The notes: generated from the letters alone by a model not told the origin. Counted from the first letter of the stretch, positions 21,330 to 33,579 are shown. The stretch: DNA of 64,000 nucleotides from Boesenbergia rotunda (GCA_024364735.1 JAGFNQ010004015.1:186001-250000), one strand, 5' to 3'. Numbers and translations: made by a program.

Positions 21330-24222
21330 TGTAACACCCCGAAATTTCACCATGAATAATATTATGAATTCCTTATAAAATATTATGTGGATAATATTGT
21401 GAATTCATGATGAAATATTATTATGGAAGAATACGAAATATTATCATGAAATGTTATGAAATATTATGAATTCATGAATATGAGATGTGATAGACTTCAT
21501 GAAATATTATCATGAAATATTATGAAATATTATGAATTCATGAATACGAGATGTGATGGAATTCATGAAATATTATCATGAAATATTATGAAATGTTAAG
21601 GAAATTCATGATATTATTATTGTTATGAAATTTCATGATGGGTTTGGCTTAAGGGGTTGTATATGGATTAGTGCAAAATAAAATAAAAAGAAGAGGTGGA
21701 AAGGATGAAGCAAGGATTTGAACCTTGAACCTCCTAGTTGCACTCTCCATGCCTTAACCACTACACCAAGCATTGTTTCTTGTTGAGAGAATAAGAAACA
21801 TGCTTGTTAAGTGTGTAAGAGTGAAGAGACATGTCTTTTCATGAGAAAAGTATAAATAGGTGGAAGTTGGAGCAACTTCCTTCTCTCCTTTTCTTTTTCC
21901 TCTTCATCTTCCAAAACCGAGACCCCCTTTCTCCCTTCCCCTTCCATTTTCGAAAACAAGATCTAGGGTTCTAGCCCTAGAAAAAGTTGGAAGGAAGAAA
22001 ACTCTCCAAAGACCTTGTCACTACTAAGTTCAAGAAGGCTTAGAGGAAGATTCCAAGAGAAGGATTCTCACTCACCCTCCAAGTGTAGGGTACCCTACAA
22101 TTTAAAGAGAAGAGTAAATTCAAGCGCAAGGATGTAAGTATCCTCTCGCCTGTGACATAATTGTTGTTGAACGTTTGTCGTGTGCATTTCTTTGCAAAAG
22201 ATCACAAGACTTCCCTTAGGAAGTTTCGGCCACCCCTTGTAAGGGGTCCAAGTGAAGTTTTCTTTGTCAAATCTTGATACATGCTAGTGCCCTAGGGATT
22301 TTAGACCCATAGGTGTTGTTTCCAAATTTTTTTGGGAGAACAAAACACTAGGGTTTCCCCTTGGGAGACTTTCGGCCACCCCCTTGGAGGGAGGCCTTGG
22401 TCCCTTTGGTTATAGGAATACATTCCTTAAAACTTAATGTAAATGTGTATGGGTTTTCTTAATGGTGTTATGTACAAAATTCTAGGGTTACCCCTTGTGT
22501 AAGTTTCGGCCAAGACCTAGAGAAGGGATTAGTGAGGGTGGAATTACCCAAAAGTTTATCCATGTTTAATGTATGGTATAATATTGTATACAAGATGTTT
22601 GTATAATTGGTTGTGTGAGAATTTGGTGCCAAAAACCAAGCCTACCCTATCCTACAACTTTTGGCCCAAGAGGATTGAATTAGAGTTTTGGGTTGTTTGT
22701 TATCCTAGGATGAGTAAATGGTTAGTAGTGTAGGTAAGGTGCTTGGATAAATATTTGTGTGAAGATTGGATGTCAAAAACCTAGCCTACCCTACCCTTAC
22801 AATATTCGGCCAACTTAGGAAGATGAGGGTTTAGGGATGATTGATTTACCTATGATGAACATTAGGGTTTAGGAAGGTGGAATTATTTTATGTGATGTGT
22901 ATGTGAAATGAGATGAGATGTATATGCATGAGATGATTAAATGAGATGTTTGATTGAAATATGATGCATGTACGGATTATGAGGCATGTATGAAATATGA
23001 TGAACATTAGGGTTTAGGAAGGTGAAATTATTTTATGTGATGTGTATGTGAAATGATATGAGATGTATATGCATGAGATGATTAAATGAGATGTTTGATT
23101 GAAATATGATGCATGTACGAATTATGAGGCATGTATGAAATATGATGAACATATGAATATGTATGACATATGATGTATGTATGAATATGAATAAAATATG
23201 ATGAATATATGAACATGTATGAAAACATGATGCATGTATGCATGAAATGTGATGTATGAACATGGATGACATGTGATGTATGAACATGGATGACATATGA
23301 TGTATGAACATGATGTGTGGATAATATGCTTGAAACAAAAGGATACTCTATTAAAACTGGGATCAAGAGCACCCGAATGTGTGGTGTGTCCCTAAGGGAT
23401 CAAGAGCACCCGAATGTGTGGTGTGTCCCTTTGAGAAGTGATTAAGAGTACCTTTAGGCATATACATATATGAGTAATTGCATGATAAATTACTTTACTT
23501 TGAAAGTTGTGTACCCGACTCGGAAGGGGGTCGTTAAACAAATCCAATGTGCATGTTAAGGTCATGGCATTGGTAGGACGGAAGGGTCCTGCTCTAATTA
23601 GATTGGTGGCTCGCTACCCCAATTTATTATGGAACGCGCATGATGTGGTACGACAACTGGGCCCTGGATGATGATATGATATTTTGAAGTACTTACCATT
23701 ATGGAATCTTTTGAAAAAAAAACATTTCCTATTATGATATGATCTTGTGCGGTGAAGCACTTAGAGGTATGTGAAGCAATGCTTATGATGCTTATAATGC
23801 TATCTTGATTACTGTGTACATGATATGATGTATCGATATGGATTTTGCGAGTAGGCCTGGATTCTTACTAAGCATGTTTTGCTTACTAGTTTCATGTTTT
23901 CTTATGCTGCAGATAGCGGTAAGAAACACTTGAACTGAAGGAAGAGGCAGGAGAGCTGAAGATGTGTGGGGTGGTGGCTCGGGAATAATGATCTTCATAT
24001 CTACATTATCATACTGTGTTAACATTTATTATTAATGAATGTTATACTTGAATCACTTATATACTTGATTTTATGATAAGTGAAACCTATTATGTTATAG
24101 GTTAAATAAGCATGCTTAGTATTTTGTCCTTAGTACTTTAGAAAGGAAAATTTTATATGCGGATTTAGAGATTAAGTGCACGTGACCCCGCCCCGAGGGT
24201 AGATATAAGGGCGGGCGTTACA
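21330..24222 (+). repeat. Chromovirus LTR 3, 5' LTR of element A2
   Basis: 2,893 bp with TGTAACACCCC/GGGCGTTACA ends and TATA box at 21851-21858. It contains the antisense Pol III module (21703-21771), the 146-bp repeats (from about 22857), and ATG-rich tracts at 23040-23340. It differs from LTR 2 and LTR 4 by scattered single bases. Confidence 0.95.
21703..21771 (-). other. Antisense tRNA-like module (LTR 3 copy)
   Basis: A box TGGTGTAGTGG and B box GGTTCAAATCC are both intact on the minus strand, followed by a T5 run. One substitution (ggatgaag for ggaggaag) lies outside the boxes. Confidence 0.6.
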
Positions 24223-24225
24223 AGT

Positions 24226-24237
24226 TGGTATCAGAGC
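24226..24237 (+). other. Primer binding site of element A2 (tRNA-iMet)
   Basis: TGGTATCAGAGC, three bases after LTR 3. Confidence 0.9.
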
Positions 24238-24287
24238 AGTTTTCCCCTCCACCACACACACATCAAGCTTCCTCCTGCCGCTTCCAA

Positions 24288-24700
24288 GTAAGAAATCCTA
24301 ACTCGCCTTACTCTATTTATTTCATGTACAGTACGACTATATGAGATGAAGTATGTTTGCATGATATAGAAATGATTAATGCTTGCATAAAGTAGTAATT
24401 ATGTTAGCTTAATTATCACTTGTATGATATTAATGACTATGTATAGAAATGATTCATGCTTGCATGAAGTAGTGTTTATGATAGTTGAATTATCACCTGT
24501 ATAATATATATGATAAGTAATTGTAAGTTAGGTGAACATGAACACTATTTTAATAATTTAGAACTTGGGTAGGAGGGTGGTTACATATAGTAATCACTAG
24601 GGTAAACTACACCGATTTGGTGTGAGTTTTCCCCTGTATACATTTGCGAATTGAAAAAGGAATGGTTTAGTACTAACCATGTCATTTTTTTTAATTCCAG
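24288..24700 (+). other. Putative leader intron of element A2
   Basis: Donor CCAA/GTAAGA at 24288, branch site TACTAAC at 24671-24677, T8 tract, acceptor TTCCAG ending at 24700, then ATG. All signals match those of the A1 copy, although intron lengths differ by small indels. Confidence 0.6.
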
Positions 24701-25425
24701 ATGTTGCAGGAGGACTACCCTGAGAGATGCCGCGAGTTGCTGGAGCAGATAAAGACAATTAGGTATTGGCCGACTCGGGGAATTCAGGACACCATAGGAT
24801 TCTTGGATCGGCACTTCTGGAAACTGGAGCGAGAAGGGTTTCCAGCCACGGACGATCATAGGATTGGCGCTTTACTCCGTTCCTTGCCCAACCGGGCCAG
24901 AGAGGTGGCGCTTCAGATCTGGGGACAGCACAGATGCTGTATTCCCTATGCGGAGTTGTGCAGGCAGCTTCTCCGCCATGAGTTCCCAGCAATCTGGGGG
25001 ACTCCGAGGAGGATCCCGAGCCGTCAGATGAGGACCCTGAGCCGGTTGAGGAGGACCCTGAGCCCTTTGAGGAGGATCCTGAGCCCTTCGAGGAGGATCC
25101 CGAGCCATTTGAGGAGGATCCTGAGCCCTTCGAGGAGGATCCCGAGCCACTTGAGGAGGATCCTGAGCCCTTCGAGGAGGATCCCGAGGCCCTCGAGGAG
25201 GATCCCGAGCCCTTCGAGGAGGATCCAGAGATGCTGTGGGTGTTCGAGGAAGATGTTGAGGCAGACGAGGAGATCCTCGAGATCGAAGAAGAAGAAGACC
25301 CGATGGGAACAGTTGAGGATCCTGAGGCGGGCCAGAGGGTGATGAGCGAGGAGATAGTAGGTGTCGCTATGTTATTCTTTATGTTGGGCATCCAGGCAGC
25401 CCATCTGGCTCCCTGGGTGGATTAG
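24701..25425 (+). pseudogene. gag: Truncated gag-like ORF of element A2 with acidic repeat tail
   Basis: The first ~97 residues (MLQEDYPERCREL to LCRQLLRHEFPAIWG) form a charged helical gag-like domain without a zinc knuckle. At TCTGGGGGACTCC the acidic frame begins at -1 (GDSEEDPEPSDEDPEP) and runs open through the repeats, VFEEDVEADEEILEIEEEE and a hydrophobic patch (VGVAMLFFMLGIQAAHL) to the TAG at 25423-25425. Read in the original frame the repeats give an Arg/Ser/Pro-rich peptide to 25342. Either a G was lost or gained, or the G5 run permits a -1 slip. Function of the acidic tail unknown. Confidence 0.55.
25005..25230 (+). repeat. 21-bp coding minisatellite (EEDPEPF repeats), element A2
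   Basis: About ten regular 21-bp units with purine-rich GAGGAGGATCC cores. They are cleaner than in A1, with every unit in phase. Confidence 0.88.
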
Positions 25426-25550
25426 TGTATGTTGACTTATGAGAATAAATAAAAATAAGTTCCGGTTGGAATAATGAATAAAAATCTCATTTATCCAATA
25501 TTGATCATGCGACACATAAGGATGAATAATACAGAAAAACCTATTATGAG

Positions 25551-27763
25551 TTGATTACCCATGATCAAGTAGCATTCCTGGGACATATTATCTCCAAGGA
25601 CGGAGTGATGGTCGACCCAATTAAAATTGAGGCCGTAAGTAACTGGTCCAGACCCAAGAATGCCAGTGAGGTCAGAAGTTTTCTGGGGTTAGCAGGTTAC
25701 TACAGAAAATTCGTAGAGAATTTCTCTCGGATTGCAGCCCCTATGACAGCTCTTACAAAGAAAGATAAGAAATATACCTGGACCGAGGAATGTGAGAAGA
25801 GTTTCTCTGAACTGAAAAGGAGACTGACTAGCGCTCCTATATTGACTCTTCCGGAAAATGATACGGGTTTCGATATGTACAGCGACGCATCCAAACTTGG
25901 ACTCGGAGCTGTACTTATGCAAAATGGGAAGGTAATTGCCTATGCCTCTAGGCAACTGAAGGAACATGAAAAGAATTATCCTACCCATGATTTGGAATTA
26001 GCAGCGGTGGTCTTTGCGCTGAAAACATGGAGGCATTATTTATATGGCACTCAGTGCAAGGTCTTTACTGATCACCAGAGTCTGCGGTATTTCTTCACCC
26101 AGAAAGACCTGAATATGCGACAACGCCGATGGCTCGAGTTGGTCAAGGACTACGACTGTGAGATCTTGTACCATCCGGGAAAAGCCAACAAGGTAGCAGA
26201 TGCTCTCAGTAGAAAATCTTGTGCTGTATTGTTGTCTTTATCAGCTTTGTCACGACCCTTAGGGGAAGAGATTATGGATTTCGGAATCGAGATAATATCG
26301 GGACGGCTTTCTACTCTACAGATTGCGCCGACATTATTTGATGGTATTCTGGAGAAGCAGAATCTTGATCCGAGTCTTCGAAGAATCAGGCAGGAAATTC
26401 TCGAAGGCAAGGACGAGGGATTCCGGATTTCCGAGAACGGAGTTTTATATTTCCGGGATCGATTATGCGTTCCCGACGACTCCGAATTACGGACAAGGAT
26501 ACTCGAGGAAGCTCACGGCACACCTTATGCGATGCATCCTGGGTCTACCAAGATGTATCAAGATCTGAAGGGCAAATTTTGGTGGTCCGGCATGAAGAAG
26601 GATGTAGCCCATTATATCAGCATGTGTTTGACCTGCCAGAGGGTCAAAGCAGAACACCAGAGACCTGGGGGAGTTCTGCAGCCTCTACCTATTCCCGAGT
26701 GGAAATGGGAGGACATATCTATGGATTTCATATCAGGGCTACCTCGGACTACGAATGGATATGATAGTATATGGGTTATTGTGGACCGGCTGACAAAGTC
26801 CGCGCATTTTCTGGCTATCAGGATGACTTATTCAGTGGAGCAGTTGGCTCAACTGTACGTCAAGGAGATTGTCCGACTACACGGGGTTCCCAAGACCATC
26901 GTCTCTGACCGAGATGGTCGATTTACTTCTGATTTTTGGGGACACGTGCAGAAGGCCCTTGGCACGAAGCTGAAGTTCAGTACAGCCTTTCACCCCCAGA
27001 CTGACGGGCAGACTGAACGAGTTAACCAGATACTAGAAGATATGTTACGAGCTTGCACCTTGGACTTCAAGGGAAGCTGGTGTCGATACCTAAGCCTGGC
27101 AGAGTTTGCTTATAACAACAGTTATCAGGCTACTATCGGGATGACACCGTACGAAGCACTATACGGAAGGAAGTGCAGATCTCCGTTATGCTGGCATGAG
27201 AGTGGTGAAACGAGGGAGATGAGACTCCAGACCGATATTATTGATGAGACCACTCAGGCTATAAAGAATATCCGCCAGAGGATAGAGACTGCTCAGAGTC
27301 GGCAGAAGAGCTACGCTGATAAGCGACGTCGACCACTCGAGTTCGAGGTTGGGGAGTCAGTATTCCTGAAGGTAGCCCTATGAAAGGGGTGATGAGATTC
27401 GGAAAGAAGGGGAAACTAAGTCCGCGATACGTGGGACCCTATCAGATTTTGAGAAGAGTAGGCAAGGTGGCCTACGAGCTGGAGCTACCGCCAGAGATGG
27501 CGGCTATCCACAACGTATTCCACGTATCGATGCTCAAGAAGTGTACCCCTGATGCGAGTCAAATGATGGAACCCCCGCCAGTGCAAGAACCGGAGAGCCT
27601 TAGTTCCGAACGCCGACCTATACAGATTTTAGATCGGGAGGTCAAAAGGATAAGAAACAAGGAAGTACCCTTAGTAAAGGTTCTATGGCGGAATGAGCAA
27701 TTTGAAGAAGCCACCTGGGAACAGGAAGATACGATGCGATTAAAGTATCCGGATCTGTTCTAA
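25551..27763 (+). pseudogene. pol: Chromovirus pol remnant of element A2: RT tail, RNase H, integrase, chromodomain
   Basis: Open for 610 codons (25551-27383) through RT C-terminus (residues 1-105), RNase H (about 107-225, D-E-D-D residues visible), integrase zinc finger (about 320-370) and DDE core (about 400-510). One missing C near 27377 (gtagccctatg against gtagcccctatg in A1) shifts the frame; the rest continues from 27380 to 27763 with the GPY-like segment and chromodomain tail. RT catalytic site, protease and NC are deleted as in A1, so the deletion predates both copies. Confidence 0.9.
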
Positions 27764-27798
27764 AGTTCGGGACGAACATTTTATAAGGTGTGTAGGAT
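27762..27798 (+). other. Pol-LTR spacer of element A2: stem-loop and decayed polypurine tract
   Basis: AAAGTTCG-GGA-CGAAC with the 3' arm ending ATTTT here (one mismatch against the other copies), then AAGGTGTGTAGGAT before LTR 4. Confidence 0.5.
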
Positions 27799-30688
27799 TG
27801 TAACACCCCGAAATTTCACCATGAATAATATTATGAATTCCTTATAAAATATTATGTGGATAATATTGTGAATTCATGATGAAATATTATTATGGAAGAA
27901 TACGAAATATTATCATGAAATGTTATGAAATATTATGAATTCATGAATATGAGATGTGATAGACTTCATGAAATATTATCATGAAATATTATGAAATATT
28001 ATGAATTCATGAATACGAGATGTGATGGAATTCATGAAATATTATCATGAAATATTATGAAATGTTAAGGAAATTCATGATATTATTATTGTTATGAAAT
28101 TTCATGATGGGTTTGGCTTAAGGGGTTGGATATGGATTAGTGCAAAATAAAATAAAAAGAAGAGGTGGAAAGGAGGAAGCAAGGATTTGAACCTTGAACC
28201 TCCTAGTTGCACTCTCCATGCCTTAACCACTACACCAAGCATTGTTTCTTGTTGAGAGAATAAGAAACATGCTTGTTAAGTGTGTAAGAGTGAAGAGACA
28301 TGTCTTTTCATGAGAAAAGTATAAATAGGTGGAAGTTGGAGCAACTTCCTTCTCTCCTTTTCTTCTTCCTCTTCATCTTCCAAAACCGAGACCCCCTTTC
28401 TCCCTTCCCCTTCCATTTTCGAAAACAAGATCTAGGGTTCTAGCCCTAGAAAAAGTTGGAAGGAAGAAAACTCTCCAAAGACCTTGTCACTACTAAGTTC
28501 AAGAAGGCTTAGAGGAAGATTCCAAGAGAAGGATTCTCACTCACCCTCCAAGTGTAGGGTACCCTACAATTTAAAGAGAAGAGTAAATTCAAGCGCAAGG
28601 ATGTAAGTATCCTCTCGCCTGTGGCATAATTGTTGTTGAACGTTTGTTGTGTGCATTTCTTTGCAAAAGATCACAAGACTTCCCTTAGGAAGTTTCGGCC
28701 ACCCCTTGTAAGGGGTCCAAGTGAAGTTTTCTTTGTCAAATCTTGATACATGCTAGTGCCCTAGGGATTTTAGACCCATAGGTGTTGTTTCCAAATTTTT
28801 TGGGAGAACAAAACACTAGGGTTTCCCCTTGGGAGACTTTCGGCCACCCCCTTGGAGGGAGGCCTTGGTCCCTTTGGTTATAGGAATACATTCCTTAAAA
28901 CTTAATGTAAATGTGTATGGGTTTTCTTAATGGTGTTATGTACAAAATTCTAGGGTTACCCCTTGTGTAAGTTTCGGCCAAGACCTAGAGAAGGGATTAG
29001 TGAGGGTGGAATTATCCAAAAGTTTATCCATGTTTAATGTATGGTATGATATTGTATACAAGATGTTTGTATAATTGGTTGTGTGAGAATTTGGTGCCAA
29101 AAACCAAGCCTACCCTATCCTACAACTTTCGGCCCAAGAGGATTGAATTAGAGTTTTGGGTTGTTTGTTATCCTAGGATGAGTAAATGGTTAGTAGTGTA
29201 GGTAAGGTGCTTGGATAAATATTTGTGTGAAGATTGGATGTCAAAAACCTAGCCTACCCTACCCTTACAATATTCGGCCAACTTAGGAAGATGAGGGTTT
29301 AGGGATGATTGATTTACCTATGATGAACATTAGGGTTTAGGAAGGTGGAATTATTTTATGTGATGTGTATGTGAAATGATATGAGATGTATATGCATGAG
29401 ATGATTAAATGAGATGTTTGATTGAAATATGATGCATGTACGGATTATGAGGCATGTATGAAATATGATGAACATTAGGGTTTAGGAAGGTGAAATTATT
29501 TTATGTGATGTGTATGTGAAATGATATGAGATGTATATGCATGAGATGATTAAATGAGATGTTTGATTGAAATATGATGCATGTACGAATTATGAGGCAT
29601 GTATGAAATATGATGAACATATGAACATGTATGACATATGATGTATGTATGAACATGAATAAAATATGATGAATATATGAACATGTATGAAAACATGATG
29701 CATGTATGCATGAAATGTGATGTATGAACATGGATGACATGTGATGTATGAACATGGATGACATATGATGTATGAACATGATGTGTGGATAATATGCTTG
29801 AAACAAAGGATACTCTATTGAAACTGGGATCAAGAGCACCCGAATGTGTGGTGTGTCCCTAAGGGATCAAGAGCACCCGAATGTGTGGTGTGTCCCTTTG
29901 AGAAGTGATTAAGAGTACCTTTAGGCATATACATATATGAGTAATTGCATGATAAATTACTTTACTTTGAAAGTTGTGTACCCGACTCGGAAGGGGGTCG
30001 TTAAACAAATCCAATGTGCATGTTAAGGTCATGGCATTGGTAGGACGGAAGGGTCCTGCTCTAATTAGATTGGTGGCTCGCTACCCCAATTTATTAGGGA
30101 ACGCGCATGATGTGGTACGACAACTGGGCCCTGGATGATGATATGATATTTTGAAGTACTTACCATTATGGAATCTTTTGAAAAAAAAACATTTCCTATT
30201 ATGATATGATCTTGTGCGGTGAAGCACTTAGAGGTATGTGAAGCAATGCTTATGATGCTTATAATGCTATCTTGATTACTGTGTACATGATATGATGTAT
30301 CGATATGGATTTTGCGAGTAGGCCTGGATTCTTACTAAGCATGTTTTGCTTACTAGTTTCATGTTTTCTTATGCTGCAGATAGCGGTAAGAAACACTTGA
30401 ACTGAAGGAAGAGGCAGGAGAGCTGAAGATGTGTGGGGTGGTGGCTCGGGAATAAAGATCTTCATATCTACATTATCATACTGTGTTAACATTTATTATT
30501 AATGAATGTTATACTTGAATCACTTATATACTTGATTTTATGATAAGTGAAACCTATTATGTTATAGGTTAAATAAGCATGCTTAGTACTTTGTCCTTAG
30601 TACTTTAGAAAGAAAAATTTTATATGCGGATTTAGAGATTAAGTGCACGTGACCCCGCCCCGAGGTAGATATAAGGGCGGGCGTTACA
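27799..30688 (+). repeat. Chromovirus LTR 4, 3' LTR of element A2
   Basis: 2,890 bp, TGTAACACCCC to GGCGTTACA. TATA box at 28320-28327, donor-like site at 28603, acceptor-like site ending 30379. CCAAT duplication follows at 30689. Confidence 0.95.
28172..28240 (-). other. Antisense tRNA-like module (LTR 4 copy)
   Basis: A and B boxes are identical to those of LTR 2, with the T5 run just downstream on the minus strand. Confidence 0.6.
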
Positions 30689-30693
30689 CCAAT
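30689..30693. other. Target-site duplication CCAAT, right side of element A2
   Basis: Pairs with 21325-21329. Confidence 0.95.
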
Positions 30694-32403
30694 CTCCATG
30701 GAAAGTGTACCAGCATACACATCTATCTTGGTTCTAGCAGTCTTCAGAAATGGTCTTCCTAAAATAAGTGGAGAACGGTGTGCAAGATAATCTCCCTCCA
30801 TGTCCAAGATATAAAAATCTGCAGGAAATACCAGCTCCTTTACCTTCACCAAAACATCTTCAATCATACCAGCTGGGTGGGTGTGACTCCAGTCTGCTAG
30901 CTGTATCACCACGCCAGTAGGCTATAAAGGGCCTATACCAAGCATCTGAAATACTGACCTGGGCATCACATTTATGGAAGCTCCTAAATCAAGCATAGCA
31001 TCATGGAATGTGGTGCTCCCTATCTCACAAGATACAGTAAATACCCCTGGGTTTTCATACTTCTGAGGAATGGAGTGGATAAGTGCTGAAATATTTTTCC
31101 CTAAGCTAACCAAGTCATTTTCCTTAAGTTTCTTCTTGTGAACACAGAGATCTTTCAAAAACTTGGCATACTTGGGAATCTGTTTAATCATAGTCAGCAA
31201 AGGTACATTAATCTCTACTTTACTGAAAAGTTTTACCAGTTTATTGTACTCCTTGGCTTTCTCCTCCTCCACTTGTCTTTTGGCTTGTGTTTTTCGGTGT
31301 GGAAAGGGTAAGGGAACTCTCAATTCATCTTCTTTGGCCGAAAGTGGTGGGGCTGATTTCTGGGATGCTGTCCCATGCGAAGTAGCTGCTGTAAAATCTG
31401 TCTCGGCACTGATTTCTCCTCCTTTTCCACCAAAATTGCAGTATTACATGAGGAAGGAGTTGGGCATAGACTAGGGGTGGAACCAACTGAATTTGAAGTC
31501 ATTTCAGGGCTATTTTGAGCTGGAAATGGAGGTGCTGTCCTATTTTCAGAAATTTCAGCTCTTGGACCATTTTGAGATGATATAACATTCTCACTCCTCA
31601 AAGTAATAGCACTCACATTTCCTTTCGGATTGGGAACAACTTGGGAAGGTAGTTGGCTTGATCCTTGAGCTTGACTTTGATTTATCCCACTAGCCAATTG
31701 ACCCATTTGCCTCTCGAAGTTTGTATGGTGGGAAACATTTGTTGTTGTTGTTGTTGTTGTTGTAAAACTTGTTGTAGCATCTCCATCATTTGTTGTTGTT
31801 ACGCATTTCCTCCACTTGAGCCCCATACCCTCCTTGGTTAGCATAGTGCCTTGACTGACCTTGAAAGGAAGAAGTAGTAGGCTGAAATTGTTGAACTTGC
31901 TGGGATCCCTGAAAATAGGGCTGTTGGGGTTGATAAGAGGGCTGACATGCTTGGAAACCTTGCTGAGAGTTATAGCCCTGAAAAGTCTGGTTCAGAAGTG
32001 GAAAATTCTGTTGTGAGGACTGAATTTGTATAGGCTGGAAACTTGGATTGTAGGGCTGTGAGGGCTGGAGATTTTGTTGCTTTTGAGGTTGGAAAGTTTG
32101 AAATGATTGAAAACCTTGCTGCCCTTACTGATATGGCTGGAATTGAGGTTGGAATTGCTGAAATTGGGGTTGAAACTGCTGCTGAGTTTGCTGAAAATTT
32201 GGCTGAAATGTAGGCTGTAAATTTTGATTCGAAGGCTGAAAAACTTGCTGATTTTGCTGAGTTTGTTGGAGCTGCTGTGATGTTTGCTAGAATTGTTGTT
32301 GCTGAGGGTTCTATTGGTAGAAAGACTTCCCATAGCTCAGATTTGGATGATCCCTCCAACCAGGATTATAAGTAGAGGAGTAAGGGTTGTTTCTTGCTTG
32401 AAA
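30689..32403 (-). pseudogene. gag: Athila gag-protease (element B, copy 2), truncated at a contig join
   Basis: It holds the same protease (DLGASINVMP, ILGRPFL), linker and Gln-rich gag region as 9231-10947, with a few substitutions (ENPGVF for EDPEVF; NKLVKLF for NELVKLF) and extra frame breaks around 31720-31840. The gag core, primer site and 5' LTR expected to the right are missing because the sequence stops at 32404. This is the 5' half of the Athila whose 3' half is at 18248-21329. Confidence 0.85.
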
Positions 32404-32404
32404 N
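32404..32404. other. Single-base sequence ambiguity marking an abrupt junction
   Basis: Left of it is Athila gag; right of it is Sirevirus internal sequence. No LTR end or target duplication lies at the join, so it looks like an assembly splice. Confidence 0.8.
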
Positions 32405-32524
32405 TCCACATTCCCTGCTCTCCATCTATCTCCCATCGATTATATTCTGTTTCAAATTATCGCAAATTGTCTTCTTCCAACTACGTCCAAGCATCTTGAT
32501 GCGATCCTTACATCTCACTGCCTG

Positions 32525-32905
32525 ATGCTTTACGGGATGCATCTGCAGTTCGATTTTAACATAGCACCGTCCATCTATTCCTCCATCATTGTTCATGGTC
32601 TGCGGTCTGGTCAGACGATCTACATGCCTTTCGGCCATATCATCACTGCCTGGCTGGAGTCAGTTGGCATTGACGTCTCACAGGGGCGACTCGTGCCGAT
32701 GAATCGACAAGACTGTCGCCTGGATCATCGTATGCTTGCTCAGTCCGGCATTGCTCTCGGGACCGAGGGGCTACAGTGGATGGATCGCAACCAAGCGAGG
32801 GAGCTGCCGCTAGCGGGTCATGCCGAGAGTGCACCAGTTGTTGCTGCTGATGATGCCTCGATGGACGACCTCATGCGCGATGACGACCCTACTACTGACA
32901 CTTGA
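32525..32905 (+). CDS. 3' part of a Sirevirus env-like (additional) ORF, element C
   Basis: About 126 residues from an internal ATG; the true start lies upstream of the join. The segment YGMHLQFDFNIAPSIYSSI followed by MPFGHIITAWLESVGIDV parallels YALVHHLDIDIGLHMFHTI and TPFCHIITSVLHHHGRDI of the E-element ORF at 49286-50575. This is a family of plant transposon proteins found downstream of pol in Sireviruses, sometimes called env-like; the molecular role is unproven. The C-terminus is acidic (DDASMDDLMRDDDPTTDT). No coiled coil is obvious in this copy. Confidence 0.6.
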   Translation: MLYGMHLQFDFNIAPSIYSSIIVHGLRSGQTIYMPFGHIITAWLESVGIDVSQGRLVPMNRQDCRLDHRMLAQSGIALGTEGLQWMDRNQARELPLAGHAESAPVVAADDASMDDLMRDDDPTTDT

Positions 32906-33484
32906 GCTCGAATACCTGCTGTTTTATCTATGTATTTGACTATGACTTTTGGGTTGTACGCCCTCTGACTTTGTTGGTGTGACCTTGAGTCACACATATT
33001 TTGCTACTTGCTTGGATGTTTTTATGCTTTGACTTATCTGCCATGCTTATTCTACTATTGTTGATGTCTTGATGATTATGAACCTGTTATCTGCATGATT
33101 GTTCGATTGTCATATTCATGCTTACACTGCCATGTCTATTTGATACTTATGAATATTATGGCATGCTTTGGGAGTCTATATTTCATACTCATATGATGCA
33201 TGTGATTGCTATGTCTTGCTATAATTTTTCACATGTGTTCGTATGCCAATTCCACAAACTATCACATTCTTGATGAGTTGGGATACCTCTAGGGTTGAGG
33301 GGGAGTTTTGTTTAAACTTAACAACCCCTCTGGCTCCTTTTAGGTGTTCGACAAAGGGGGAGAGTGTGGATTGGTTAAGTTTAGCATGATTATGTTGTAG
33401 GGGGAGGATCTGGATTCCCCTATGATTCTAAAGTTGGAATATTGATTGAGAATCCCTAAACATAAAATCGGGTTGTCAAACAAC
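32906..33484 (+). other. Sirevirus C 3' non-coding region with several polypurine-like blocks
   Basis: No ORF. G5-containing purine blocks at about 33297-33305, 33353-33364 and 33398-33407 precede the terminal tract. Multiple polypurine tracts before the 3' LTR are a described Sirevirus trait. Confidence 0.7.
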
Positions 33485-33498
33485 AAAAAGGGGGAGAT
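33485..33498 (+). other. Polypurine tract of element C
   Basis: AAAAAGGGGGAGAT abuts the LTR start TGTTGATG. Confidence 0.85.
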
Positions 33499-33579
33499 TG
33501 TTGATGCAGTCTGGCCCTGATTGTTGTTTTGGTGTTGACAACGATTTTAGTTTAGGAGGATGATTATGATATGGAAAAT

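Larger units (their letters stand above)
21330..30688 (+). mobile_element. Complete LTR-to-LTR chromovirus copy A2 nested in Athila B
   Basis: 9,359 bp: LTR 3 (21330-24222), primer site, spliced leader, gag-like ORF, truncated pol, LTR 4 (27799-30688), with a perfect 5-bp target duplication. Internal length is only 3.6 kb because gag NC, protease and most of RT are missing. It is a non-autonomous Tekay/Del-like deletion derivative. The two LTRs are almost identical by eye, so the insertion is young. Confidence 0.92.
24060..32403 (+). repeat. Large duplicated segment, copy 2
   Basis: Counterpart of 2586-10947. It ends exactly at the n at 32404, inside Athila gag. Confidence 0.85.
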
